Virus record (IMG/VR): IMGVR_UViG_3300017963_000402
Location: 1-43,147 of that record
DNA from: a virus
DNA length: 43,147 bases
Direction: 5' to 3' (one strand)
Shown: one piece after another, positions 9,373 through 16,870 of the stretch
How the letters are laid out: the number at the start of each line of letters is the position of its first letter
Numbering within the stretch: position 1 is the stretch's first letter
The notes under the pieces: model-generated
Seen by the model: the letters and a program-made list of their open reading frames with translations, nothing else
What the model was told of the DNA's origin: nothing
The model's database searches: none
Translations under genes and position numbers: made by a program

Positions 9373-10299
9373 TCAACCCTGTATCGGCTTCGTCGAGGGC
9401 ATGACGATCCGATCGTTAATCTGTACCTGCGCGCCCTTGATATCGATCAGCGGAGCGTCGAGCGCGAGCGTCCTCTCCGCGCGAATGAGCGCCGAGTTCT
9501 GATCAGCGTCGAGCACGAACTCGACCATCGTTTCCTCGGTCCCCTTCACGTCTCGAACCGCCTTGAGCGTCGCTTGCCGCGAGCCGCTCCCTTTCTCTTG
9601 CTCGGTACTGAGCCCGAGCGCCGACGCCGCGCTCCCCCCGATTTGCAACGTCGTCGACTCGCCAGTGAACACCGACTCGATCACGATCGCTTTGTTGATC
9701 GCGTAGCACCGAACGCGCGTCATGACCGCGGCGATCTGAGAAGCTACCGTTCCCGCCGAGAGCGTCCCGTCGCTCGACTGCGAGGCGTCGAGGGTAACGC
9801 TCTCCTCGGTCGCGAGGTTGACCGCCGCCGTGAGCGTCTTGCCGTCTAGGTCCGAGAACGGACCCGTCACAGAACCGGCAACACGAGCCGGATCAGCGCG
9901 GTTGTCGAGCACAACGCGGAACGGCCCGAAGCCGAAGACCTTGATCCTCGGATCGGTATACTCGGGGAACTGCTCGCCGTCGCCATGCCAGCCGGGAGCC
10001 CAAACGGGTTGATCTGGATCGCCGTTTACGAACATGCAATAGACATCAGCGCCCACGGGGGGGACGTAGTTGCGCCCCTCTTGCGCCGAGCCTCCCGCCC
10101 CGAAGGGGAGGGCCCAAACGCTTTCGGGTTCGATCAGCCCAGGGATGACGAACTTGATCCGCCCGATATAGGGAAGCTCTTCCGCGTTCGGATCGTTGGG
10201 GTCGTTCTCGATCTTGACGACGGTCCCCGTGTAGAGCCCGAAGAGCTTGTCGGGATCGTCGTCGTAGAACTGATCGTCGTATGCGTGCGGTGTGTTCAT
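9373..10299 (-). CDS. Baseplate spike protein, gpV/VgrG-like, with inserted module
   Basis: 308 residues from ATG 10299. Residues about 20-105 form the OB-fold of gpV/gp5-like spikes: GLYTGTVVKIENDPND, YIGRIKFVIPGL, then PPVGADVYCMFVNGDPDQPVWAPGW, the family's hallmark string. Residues about 145-240 are a separate module (LDGKTLTAAVNLATEESVTL ... GGSAASALGLSTEQEKGSGS) that resembles flagellin/hook IN motifs and similar segments in the sheath and the 1112-residue protein. The C-terminal 60 residues are beta-rich and end DIKGAQVQINDRIVM, consistent with a spike beta-helix or OB-associated tail. It would form the membrane-piercing centre of the baseplate. One nucleotide separates its ATG from the upstream stop. 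Confidence 0.85.
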   Translation of the reverse strand: MNTPHAYDDQFYDDDPDKLFGLYTGTVVKIENDPNDPNAEELPYIGRIKFVIPGLIEPESVWALPFGAGGSAQEGRNYVPPVGADVYCMFVNGDPDQPVWAPGWHGDGEQFPEYTDPRIKVFGFGPFRVVLDNRADPARVAGSVTGPFSDLDGKTLTAAVNLATEESVTLDASQSSDGTLSAGTVASQIAAVMTRVRCYAINKAIVIESVFTGESTTLQIGGSAASALGLSTEQEKGSGSRQATLKAVRDVKGTEETMVEFVLDADQNSALIRAERTLALDAPLIDIKGAQVQINDRIVMPSTKPIQG

Positions 10300-10300
10300 G

Positions 10301-11641
10301 TCACTTGGGCCCCGCGGTTCGCGGTAGCTCTACCCCCTTGCGTTCCCACTTCTCGCGATCCGATCTCGGAAGCGCGGCGACTTGCTCGGCTGTCAACGCG
10401 ACGGCGTCGCCCTTGCGGTTGCCTTCCGAATCTTCCCAAACGTAACCCAAAACAAGCGTATCTTTGGGCCCCCTGATTCGAACGACGTGTCGCGTGAGTT
10501 TCCCGACGGGACCGCCCGACGAGTCGTTTATGTTCTGTTTGAGCGTCTTCTTTAACCTCGCCTTCACTTGGTCGAGCGCGTTCTTTTTGCCTTCGAGTTC
10601 CTGAACGAACTGGCCCGGTTTGATCAGGGTTCGAACCTTGGTCAAGTAGTAGTTCCCCGACCACGTATCACCGACGCCGAGAAGCTCGACGACTTGCTTC
10701 GCTCCGATCTCGGGGTGTCCGATCGTCTTCCACTTCGCCGAATATTTCCCCTCCGCCGTGAGCCGCCATCGCGCGTCGGCGCGGAGCTTCGCCTCCGAGG
10801 TAGGCATGAGAAAGATCGGTCGATCGACTTGGCGCGTAACGCGGATCTGTCGCTCTCCCTGGTAGTCGTCTGGATCGCCATCTTCCTCTTCCTTGCCGAG
10901 CGACGTGAACTCGGTATCCTTCGACGACCCGTAAGCCTCGCTCCATTCCTTCGTGATCGGATCGCGCGCCAGCGTCCGAACGCGGGTCACGCCGCGCGTC
11001 AAGTTTCCCTCGAACGAGGGGAGCGCTAACACGTCGCCTTGACCGGGGTCCGCGGCGTAGATGTAGATACGGGTCGGTTGCAACTCGAAGGGGCGCCGGT
11101 GAAAGTGAAACCCCAAGTGATCGAGATAGAACACGAAACCGTTTCGCTTCGCCAGCTTCGATAGAAAGCGCATGTCCGAGACGCGTTGAGAAACCTCGTG
11201 ATAAACGATCTCGCTCGTGTCGTCGACGTGTAGAAGCTCGCCCTCGAACCCGTACTCTTTCGCAATCTCGATCGCGATCGCCGAGTGCGACATCCACGAC
11301 CAGATCCTTCGGCGCGGTTTGCGGTCCATAAGGATCGCCGGGGAGCGCGCCTTGACGGTTAGCGGGTCGGTCCCTGAAACCTTTTGAACGATCACGTCGC
11401 GGGGCGCTCCCATGTCGCCGGGGTAACCCCATTGCACGCGGAGCCGTTGCCCCTTCACGAACGCGGGCTCGTCGAGGAGCTTGAGATCCGTGTTCCTGAG
11501 AACGAGCGTCGCTTGATCGAGCTTCTTTTCCTCGTCGTCGAACGTGAACGAGAGGAGCCGATCTTGAAGGTATCCGATCAGCTTCTCGCCCTCGTCGGCG
11601 TGAATCAGCTTCACGAATAGACGCACGTCCGCGAAGGGCAT
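10301..11641 (-). CDS. Tail hub protein, gpD-like (late control D family)
   Basis: 446 residues from ATG 11641. The N-terminal domain (RLLSFTFDDEEKKLDQATLV, then GQRLRVQWGYPG) and the middle (SHSAIAIEIAKEYGF, SQRVSDMRFLSKLAKRNGFVFYLD, LGFHFHRRP) match the P2 gpD/T4 gp27-type hub fold. The C-terminal 75 residues (after about 370) form an extra Lys/Arg-rich tail with GGPVGKLTRHVVRIRGPKDT that is outside the usual domain. It forms the trimeric hub below the tube and above the spike, whose gene follows directly. One dispersed 10-mer lies inside. Confidence 0.87.
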   Translation of the reverse strand: MPFADVRLFVKLIHADEGEKLIGYLQDRLLSFTFDDEEKKLDQATLVLRNTDLKLLDEPAFVKGQRLRVQWGYPGDMGAPRDVIVQKVSGTDPLTVKARSPAILMDRKPRRRIWSWMSHSAIAIEIAKEYGFEGELLHVDDTSEIVYHEVSQRVSDMRFLSKLAKRNGFVFYLDHLGFHFHRRPFELQPTRIYIYAADPGQGDVLALPSFEGNLTRGVTRVRTLARDPITKEWSEAYGSSKDTEFTSLGKEEEDGDPDDYQGERQIRVTRQVDRPIFLMPTSEAKLRADARWRLTAEGKYSAKWKTIGHPEIGAKQVVELLGVGDTWSGNYYLTKVRTLIKPGQFVQELEGKKNALDQVKARLKKTLKQNINDSSGGPVGKLTRHVVRIRGPKDTLVLGYVWEDSEGNRKGDAVALTAEQVAALPRSDREKWERKGVELPRTAGPK

Positions 11642-11644
11642 CCC

Positions 11645-11983
11645 CTAGATCTCCCTTCGTCGGTTCGAGTTCATGATCTCCATTCGCACCAAGCGCGACG
11701 ACGGGATCTTGAGTTGCGACGACGGCGTGAGCGCGATCGTCGGATCGTGTATGCCGTTGAAGTCGGCGATGATCCACCAAAGGCCGCACGCGCGATCGGT
11801 ATCTATGGCGCGGAAGTAGCGACCCGCAAGGTTAAACAGGGTGTCGCCCTCCGCGACGACGTGCGTCCGGTTGTCGGTCTCTTCGCGGAAGCGGAACGGT
11901 TGACGCTCGACGAGGTAGTCGCGCCCCTCGTCATCGGTCAGCCCGAACACGAATCGGTAACGACTGTTGAAATAGATCGCCAT
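11645..11983 (-). CDS. LysM-domain tail/baseplate protein
   Basis: 112 residues from ATG 11983 (GAGGTG upstream). A single LysM motif is visible at about residues 40-95: THVVAEGDTLFNLAGRYF, then WWIIADFNGI and a terminal LKIPSSRL. Such small LysM proteins occur in contractile tails beside the hub and tube-initiator genes, where they stabilise the hub or bind cell-wall glycan. Its neighbours here (CIS-tube-like protein upstream, gpD-like hub downstream) support a structural baseplate role. Confidence 0.82.
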   Translation of the reverse strand: MAIYFNSRYRFVFGLTDDEGRDYLVERQPFRFREETDNRTHVVAEGDTLFNLAGRYFRAIDTDRACGLWWIIADFNGIHDPTIALTPSSQLKIPSSRLVRMEIMNSNRRREI

Positions 11984-11991
11984 CTAGCACC

Positions 11992-12618
11992 TCACCGGAA
12001 CGACCCGAGATCTCGCGCCGCCTCCATTGTGATCCGCGAGATCGGCGCCTCGTCGAACTTGAGTTGAGCGGTCCAGATCATCGGGCGCATGAGCTTGTCG
12101 AATCTCGCGTAACGGAAATGACAGGTTATCAAGCGCACCCGCAACGACAAGACGTTCCCGATATTGAGGCGCAAGGGCGGGGGCGCCGCGCCTATGATCC
12201 CCTCGCTCGGTCCGGTTTGCGGCTCGGGGTCGGGAGGGTAGAGACACGAGATCAAAAACTTCCGACCCTCTTCGCCTTTCTCTACCGCGAGATCGAAGCG
12301 CTCGTTTGACGGGACGTCGTTGCGGAGTTCCTGAACGACCAGCATTCGGTTGTAGTAGATCTCGAAAGTGACCGGGACGTTCTTGTTCGCCTTGAATTGG
12401 TGGTATCCGTGCGACATGCCCATCGGGGATTGCATGTCGTATTCGGCTTCATAGACTTCCTCGATCGCCGGGGGGTTGAAGAAAAACTCGAACGACTCGC
12501 CGCTCCGCTCGTTCGTGATCGAGCCACGAACCACCGTCACGTCGCGACCGAAGATGTCGCTCAAGTTGCGATCGCCGCTTGGCTTGTTCGCCGGTTTTGC
12601 GTTCGGGTCTTGTGCCAT
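11992..12618 (-). CDS. CIS-tube-like hub/tube initiator protein
   Basis: 208 residues from ATG 12618 (GGGGAG upstream). The core reads FEFFFNPPAIEEVYEAEYDM, then HGYHQFKANKNVPVTFEIYY, and ends with RLITCHFRYARFD and MIWTAQLKFDEAPIS, which is the pattern of the tube-initiator proteins of contractile injection systems and similar myophages. The first 35 residues are a disordered Pro/Lys/Asn lead. It is encoded between tape measure and LysM protein, the same order as in many contractile tail clusters. Likely it forms the first ring between the gpD-like hub and the tail tube. Confidence 0.78.
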   Translation of the reverse strand: MAQDPNAKPANKPSGDRNLSDIFGRDVTVVRGSITNERSGESFEFFFNPPAIEEVYEAEYDMQSPMGMSHGYHQFKANKNVPVTFEIYYNRMLVVQELRNDVPSNERFDLAVEKGEEGRKFLISCLYPPDPEPQTGPSEGIIGAAPPPLRLNIGNVLSLRVRLITCHFRYARFDKLMRPMIWTAQLKFDEAPISRITMEAARDLGSFR

Positions 12619-12628
12619 CGCAACTCCC

Positions 12629-15283
12629 CTATTCCATCGCGCGCTCGGTCGCTTCGACGTTCTGCTTGTGGACTAACTCCATGACTTTTTCGCCGTCGAT
12701 CTCGGCGACGAGTTCGACCGGGCGACCCGCAAGCGCATCGATCGCGCTGGCGATTCGGTTGAACTCTTTCTCGTATTGGCCCGCGCGCTCCGAGGTGAGT
12801 TGTCCCGCCGCGCGCTCTTGCGCCATGTTGTATTTTTGTTCTTCGAGTTCGCCGAGCAACGAGGTAACCCCACCGCGCGCTTGCGCTATGTCGGATGTGA
12901 TTCGCGCCTCTTGCGCCCGCTGCCCCGCTCGTTGAAATTGCGCTTGTATCTTATCGTGCCTCGCTTGTAGGAGCTTGCTTGACCCCGCCGAGACTTCCCT
13001 TTTCCCGGTCACCGGATCGACGTATCCTGTTTGAACATTCATGAGCCGCCGCTGCATAATGTTTCCGAAATTGCCTAGCGAGATCTTCCCGCCGAACAGA
13101 TCCGAGAACGTCTTCCCTATCGCGCTGAACGACTCAACGAAAACTTGCTTCATGTAGCGGACGGTTTCGATCAAACCCTGGATCGCGTGAACGATAAACA
13201 TGATCACGTCTTTGATAAAGACCGCCACGTCGTAGAGCGTTCCCATTACCGCGACCAGTGTTCGGAAGCCCTCGACAACGTCCGCCGCGGTGACGCCCTT
13301 CAACGACTCGCGGATATCCTTCGCGAGATCCATAACGCCCGACATCATGTCGATCGCGATCTCGCCGAGACCCGCAAGCGCAACGCCTGTTTGCGCGCCC
13401 GCGTCTTCCCACTTGCTCATCGAGCCAGTGAACATGCTGGTCGCGTCGACACCTATCAAGTCGAAGAATTTTTTCTTGAGGCGGTCGAGCGGCTCCGCGA
13501 GCATGTCGACGCCGCGGTCGAACCCCGTCTTCAACCCCTCCCAAAAAAGTTCGGCCCGCTTGAGAAAGCGCGTGAACCCGTTTATGAACGCGTTTAGCCC
13601 GCTCGAATTCATCTTGTCGAGTTCCTTTTCGGTCGCCGACGAGAGCGATCCTTGCGACCACAACTCGGTAACCGCCTTGAACCCGAGCTTGAACTTTTTG
13701 ACGAAGCCGTCCCACGTCGACCCCATCCCCCCTACGTTCTTTTGGAACCCGCGGAACATGGCATAAAACGCGATCCCCAAACCTCCGATCAAGAGGGTCA
13801 ACGGACCGAGCACGAGAATCATTTTTGCGAACGAGAGGATGAGCCCGCCGACACTGAACCCGAGGAGAGTCAAGATCCCCTTGAGCATGAGGAGCGCGCC
13901 AGCCGACGCAATGATCGAACCGATCGCTCCGAACACTCCGATGATCGCCGTCCGCACGCCGGGAGGGAGCGCGTTTATGAAACGAGCGATCGCCTCCGTC
14001 GTTTTGTAAACCGCCTTCGTTACGAGCTTCATGATCGGGAGAGCGCCCTCGCCGATGGTGACCTTGAGGGTCTCGGTCGCGCCGGTCAAGAGTTGCTTTT
14101 GCCCCGCGTAGGTTTCGAGGAGCGCGTCGGCGAAATCTCTCGCGGCGCCCTCCGACGTCTTCGCAGTCTTCGCCCACGTTCGAAGCTCTTCCGTCGATAG
14201 CTTTTGGATCGCGGCGAGTTTCTCTTCCTCCGACGCGAAGCGGGCGATCTCGAAGCGCATCGCCTCGATCGCTTGCTTGCCCTTGAGGGTCTTGTCGGTG
14301 CCGTCAACCGTGATCGTCCGTGAGGCGTTCGCTACCGCGTTGTAAGCCGCCATACCACGCCGCCCGAACCCGAGGGTCGTCGTCAAGAAAGCCTCGGCGT
14401 CAGTGGCGCCCTTGAGCTTCTCGGAGAGGTCTTGCATTACGTCGATGAACGGTCGAACCTTTCCGTCCTCTTTGTCGAAGACGTCGATCCCCTTTTTCTG
14501 GATCAACTGTTGGGTTCGCTGGTCGGTCGCGAGTCGCGCGAACGATTCACGGAGAGAGGTCGAAGCGATCGACGCTTCGATGTTCTGATTCCGCAAGAGC
14601 CCCATTGTGATCAAAGTGTCGTCGAGACTTTGCTTGTAGAGGTTCCCCGAGGTCGCCGCGCGAGAGAGCCCCGTCGAAAAATCGCGCGCTTGGAAGTTGG
14701 TCATCTGAGTGATCTTGAGGAGCTTGTCGGTCACGACCGAAGCGTTTTTCGCCTCGCCGACGTAGCCTTGCATTTCGATCCCCATCGCCTTCATTGTGCC
14801 GACGACGGCGTTCGCGGCGTCCGCGAGACCGACTTGACCGAGGGAGCCGGTCGCCAGATCGAGAACGGGGACAAGGGTCGACATCTGCTCTTGTGCCGTG
14901 AGACCAGCGGTCGCGAGATTGGTCAACCCTTCGACCGCCTCGTCGGGCGAGAACTTCGTTCCGAGGGCGGCGTCGAGAGCCGAGTCGTGAAGCGCTTTCA
15001 AGTCGGCGGTCGTCGCCTGACTGATCACGCCGATCCCCGCGAGCCCCTGTTGAAAGTTGCCCGCGGCGTTCGCGGCATTGGCGACGCCAGCGGTCATGCC
15101 CGCGCCGACCTTGAAGGTCGCCATCGCGGTTGCCATTTGCTTGAACCCGTTCGCCATTCCCGACGACGCCGCGCGAACCTTGTTCGACATATTCATGAAG
15201 TTGCGACCGGCCCGACCGAAGACCGGCGACGCCGCGTCTTTCGCCCAAAGCTCGAAGCCCGCTCCCATGTTCGCAAGCGCCAT
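12629..15283 (-). CDS. Tail tape measure protein
   Basis: 884 residues from ATG 15283 (AGGGGTAG upstream). The N-terminal third is the TP901-type tape-measure core: [60 protein letters not shown] and a typical [15 protein letters not shown] near 303-317. A hydrophobic stretch at about 440-512 contains several potential membrane segments, as expected for the part that reaches the host membrane. The C-terminal part is helical with coiled-coil-like Arg/Gln/Glu segments (790-860). Using the usual 0.15 nm per residue, the tail would be about 130 nm. It follows the frameshifting chaperone pair with a 3-nt gap. Confidence 0.93.
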   Translation of the reverse strand: MALANMGAGFELWAKDAASPVFGRAGRNFMNMSNKVRAASSGMANGFKQMATAMATFKVGAGMTAGVANAANAAGNFQQGLAGIGVISQATTADLKALHDSALDAALGTKFSPDEAVEGLTNLATAGLTAQEQMSTLVPVLDLATGSLGQVGLADAANAVVGTMKAMGIEMQGYVGEAKNASVVTDKLLKITQMTNFQARDFSTGLSRAATSGNLYKQSLDDTLITMGLLRNQNIEASIASTSLRESFARLATDQRTQQLIQKKGIDVFDKEDGKVRPFIDVMQDLSEKLKGATDAEAFLTTTLGFGRRGMAAYNAVANASRTITVDGTDKTLKGKQAIEAMRFEIARFASEEEKLAAIQKLSTEELRTWAKTAKTSEGAARDFADALLETYAGQKQLLTGATETLKVTIGEGALPIMKLVTKAVYKTTEAIARFINALPPGVRTAIIGVFGAIGSIIASAGALLMLKGILTLLGFSVGGLILSFAKMILVLGPLTLLIGGLGIAFYAMFRGFQKNVGGMGSTWDGFVKKFKLGFKAVTELWSQGSLSSATEKELDKMNSSGLNAFINGFTRFLKRAELFWEGLKTGFDRGVDMLAEPLDRLKKKFFDLIGVDATSMFTGSMSKWEDAGAQTGVALAGLGEIAIDMMSGVMDLAKDIRESLKGVTAADVVEGFRTLVAVMGTLYDVAVFIKDVIMFIVHAIQGLIETVRYMKQVFVESFSAIGKTFSDLFGGKISLGNFGNIMQRRLMNVQTGYVDPVTGKREVSAGSSKLLQARHDKIQAQFQRAGQRAQEARITSDIAQARGGVTSLLGELEEQKYNMAQERAAGQLTSERAGQYEKEFNRIASAIDALAGRPVELVAEIDGEKVMELVHKQNVEATERAME

Positions 15284-15286
15284 CGT

Positions 15287-15589
15287 CTACCCCTTGAACC
15301 CCTTCACCTCCGCCTCGCGCTGATCGATTATCCGCTCGATCAATAGCTCCACCCGGTAGAGCGGCATCGCGAGAATTTCGGAAGGTTGGAACGAGCACCC
15401 GCCGCCGAAGATAGGAATCCAGTTTAGCTCATGAAACAACGTCGCGATTCCTTCCTCGCCTAGCGAGCCGAACCCTAGCGTTGCAAGCGCCGAGCGCGCT
15501 TGCGCTTCCGTCTTCCACGCCCAGGCAGGAATAAGGAAGCATCGAAAGGGACGTCGAGCACCGACGTGAACCCGCACCGGCAAGTGATT
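15287..15589 (-). CDS. Tail assembly chaperone, -1 frame extension (made by frameshifting)
   Basis: This frame has no good start of its own: it opens after a TGA at 15592 and offers only a TTG at 15583 without a ribosome site. It overlaps the end of the preceding chaperone gene by about 115 nt in the -1 frame and then runs to 15287, three nt before the tape measure start. Entered at the CCCTTTC heptamer (15550-15544) it adds 85 residues (RCFLIPAWAWKTEAQARSAL onward, with a conserved-looking FGGGCSFQPSEILAMPLYRV) to the first 234 residues of the zero-frame protein, giving a fusion of about 319 residues. The arrangement is that of the G/GT chaperones that load onto the tape measure. Confidence 0.75.
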   Translation of the reverse strand, partial: NHLPVRVHVGARRPFRCFLIPAWAWKTEAQARSALATLGFGSLGEEGIATLFHELNWIPIFGGGCSFQPSEILAMPLYRVELLIERIIDQREAEVKGFKG

Positions 15590-16245
15590 TCAATCTCGGT
15601 GTCCATTCCGCAATCGTTTTCGTCCATCGCGTCGCGGAGATCCTCCGCCTCGTCGCTGGTCAATTCCGAAAGCCAGTTGAGGAACTCCGACTCGGAGAGA
15701 CCCTCGATCTTTTTGATCCGCGTCCGCAACGCGCATGAGGACACGCGATCGGGATACTGCTCTTGAAGTTTCTCGAACCGATCCTCGTCGGAGCCGAGCG
15801 CGTGACGGTAAGAAACCGTCTTCCCGCCGATCTCAATGTTGAACGTTCCGCCCCGCTCGAACACCGCCGCGCTCTCTTCCGAGAGTTCCTGAACGGGAAG
15901 CTCTTCGAGCAGGTTGACCCGATACTCGCCGCGCTTACCGCACGCGGGGCACTGAGTTTCGAAGTCGTAGAGGGTTCCGTCGCGGAACGAGATCGTGCGA
16001 AGGTAGATGAACGCCGCGAAGCGATCCCCGCCGAGCACCTTGTTCCAGTCGGGCTTGTCCCCCTCCGCAAGCGACCCGTAAGGACCGGGGTCGACGACCC
16101 GCAAGCAACACGCGTCGAGGAGCGCTCCGATCATTTTCGATTGTCGGTTGCTCTTCCCGCTCGTGACAAGATCCTCGTCGGCGACGGTCATCGCCCTGAG
16201 TTCTACTTTTGCGCCGGAAGGTAATTGAAAGATCTCGGTTCTCAT
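15475..16245 (-). CDS. Tail assembly chaperone (T4 gp26/gp51-like family), zero-frame product
   Basis: 256 residues from ATG 16245; the upstream in-frame GTG at 16254 overlaps the GAGG ribosome site, which is why the ATG is chosen. The protein starts MRTEIFQLPSGAKVELRAMT and holds a CPACGKRGEY knuckle near residue 100 and a CRCGFTSVLDVPF knuckle near 226, a paired-Cys pattern known in T4-type baseplate/tail chaperones. The last 19 residues (RGRRKRKRARRLQR) are strongly basic and are replaced when ribosomes shift to the -1 frame. It is the gene directly upstream of the tape measure, as expected for tail chaperones. Confidence 0.8.
   Translation of the reverse strand: MRTEIFQLPSGAKVELRAMTVADEDLVTSGKSNRQSKMIGALLDACCLRVVDPGPYGSLAEGDKPDWNKVLGGDRFAAFIYLRTISFRDGTLYDFETQCPACGKRGEYRVNLLEELPVQELSEESAAVFERGGTFNIEIGGKTVSYRHALGSDEDRFEKLQEQYPDRVSSCALRTRIKKIEGLSESEFLNWLSELTSDEAEDLRDAMDENDCGMDTEIEITCRCGFTSVLDVPFDASLFLPGRGRRKRKRARRLQR
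15483..15540 (-). other. Frameshift-stimulating RNA structure candidate
   Basis: Two inverted repeats follow the slippery heptamer: a 6-bp stem whose 5' arm starts three nt after it (15535-15540 with 15504-15509), and a perfect 8-bp hairpin with a 5-nt loop at 15483-15503. They are partly exclusive alternatives or could stack. No folding energy was calculated. Confidence 0.45.
15544..15550 (-). promoter_or_regulatory. Programmed -1 frameshift site (slippery heptamer CCCTTTC)
   Basis: In the zero frame the codons are GTC CCT TTC, so the heptamer is C CCT TTC, which fits X XXY YYZ; both tRNAs can re-pair on CCC and TTT. The next codons in the -1 frame are CGA TGC TTC, matching the extension. 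Three nt downstream, GCTTCC (15540-15535) can pair with GGAAGC (15509-15504), and within its 3' side an 8-bp stem GCAAGCGC/GCGCTTGC (15503-15483) can form as an alternative structure. Confidence 0.75.
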
Positions 16246-16374
16246 GTTCTTCACCTCGTCGTTTGGCTTTACCTCTAACGACGCGAGAGGCGCGTTCTAA
16301 GCGCCCCCCGCGTCACGCCTTTACCTGATACGCGGTCACCCTCGGGACAGCGTCACGGGGCAACCTCGCGCGTT
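16246..16374 (-). other. Gap between tail tube and chaperone genes
   Basis: 129 bp without a supportable gene. It holds the chaperone ribosome site (GAGGTGAAGAAC before ATG 16245) and a weak 5-bp hairpin GGCGC/GCGCC (16289-16305) without a T-run. A partial terminator after the highly expressed sheath/tube pair is possible but weakly supported. Confidence 0.3.
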
Positions 16375-16836
16375 CTAGGCCGCGCTCGGGGTCCGCTCCG
16401 CGTAGCGCGGCTGGATCGTGACGACCTCGATCCGCACTTCGTCGGCTCCGTTGTCCCAATCGCCCGAGTCGAACTTCCTGCAATAGCAGTCGTAGAGGTG
16501 CCACCTCTCGACCTCGGAGCCGTCCCGGTCCAGTTGCACGACCTCGCAGTCGAAGAGCAAGTCGGGCTCGTTGAGCCCCTCGCCCGTCGCGACGTCGACC
16601 GTGTTCTTGAACAGGTTGTAGAGGTCGAAGTCGTCGGACGCGCCGCGCTCCATTGTGACCTCCGGTTGCGTCAACGTGCCGGGGGAGTGGTAGGGACGGA
16701 TGTCCCCCCCCTCCAAATAGGACACGTCCGCCACCTCGGGCGCGATGTTCGAACACTTGTTGAACGCCGCGCGAGCGACGCCGTCGATCTCGACGACGAA
16801 CTTGAATTTCTTCCACCATGTACGCGGAGTCGCCAT
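16375..16836 (-). CDS. Tail tube protein (T4 gp19-like family)
   Basis: 153 residues from ATG 16836 with GGAGGG upstream. It begins ATPRTWWKKFKFVVEIDGVA and continues AAFNKCSNIAPEVADVSYLE, the tube-family start in which a strand-turn-strand precedes a PxV segment; EVTMERGASDDFDLYNLF corresponds to the conserved LKRG-type motif. Length is normal for the family. It forms the inner tube inside the sheath and is encoded directly after the sheath gene (34-nt gap). Confidence 0.9.
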   Translation of the reverse strand: MATPRTWWKKFKFVVEIDGVARAAFNKCSNIAPEVADVSYLEGGDIRPYHSPGTLTQPEVTMERGASDDFDLYNLFKNTVDVATGEGLNEPDLLFDCEVVQLDRDGSEVERWHLYDCYCRKFDSGDWDNGADEVRIEVVTIQPRYAERTPSAA

Positions 16837-16870
16837 GTTTCGATCCCTCCGTTTCCTCTCTCACACCGCG

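Noticed and set aside
11268-14000. Possible HIP1-like octamer GCGATCGC as the cause of GATC enrichment
   Set aside because: A few copies exist, but most GATC sites are in other contexts, so the octamer does not explain the excess.
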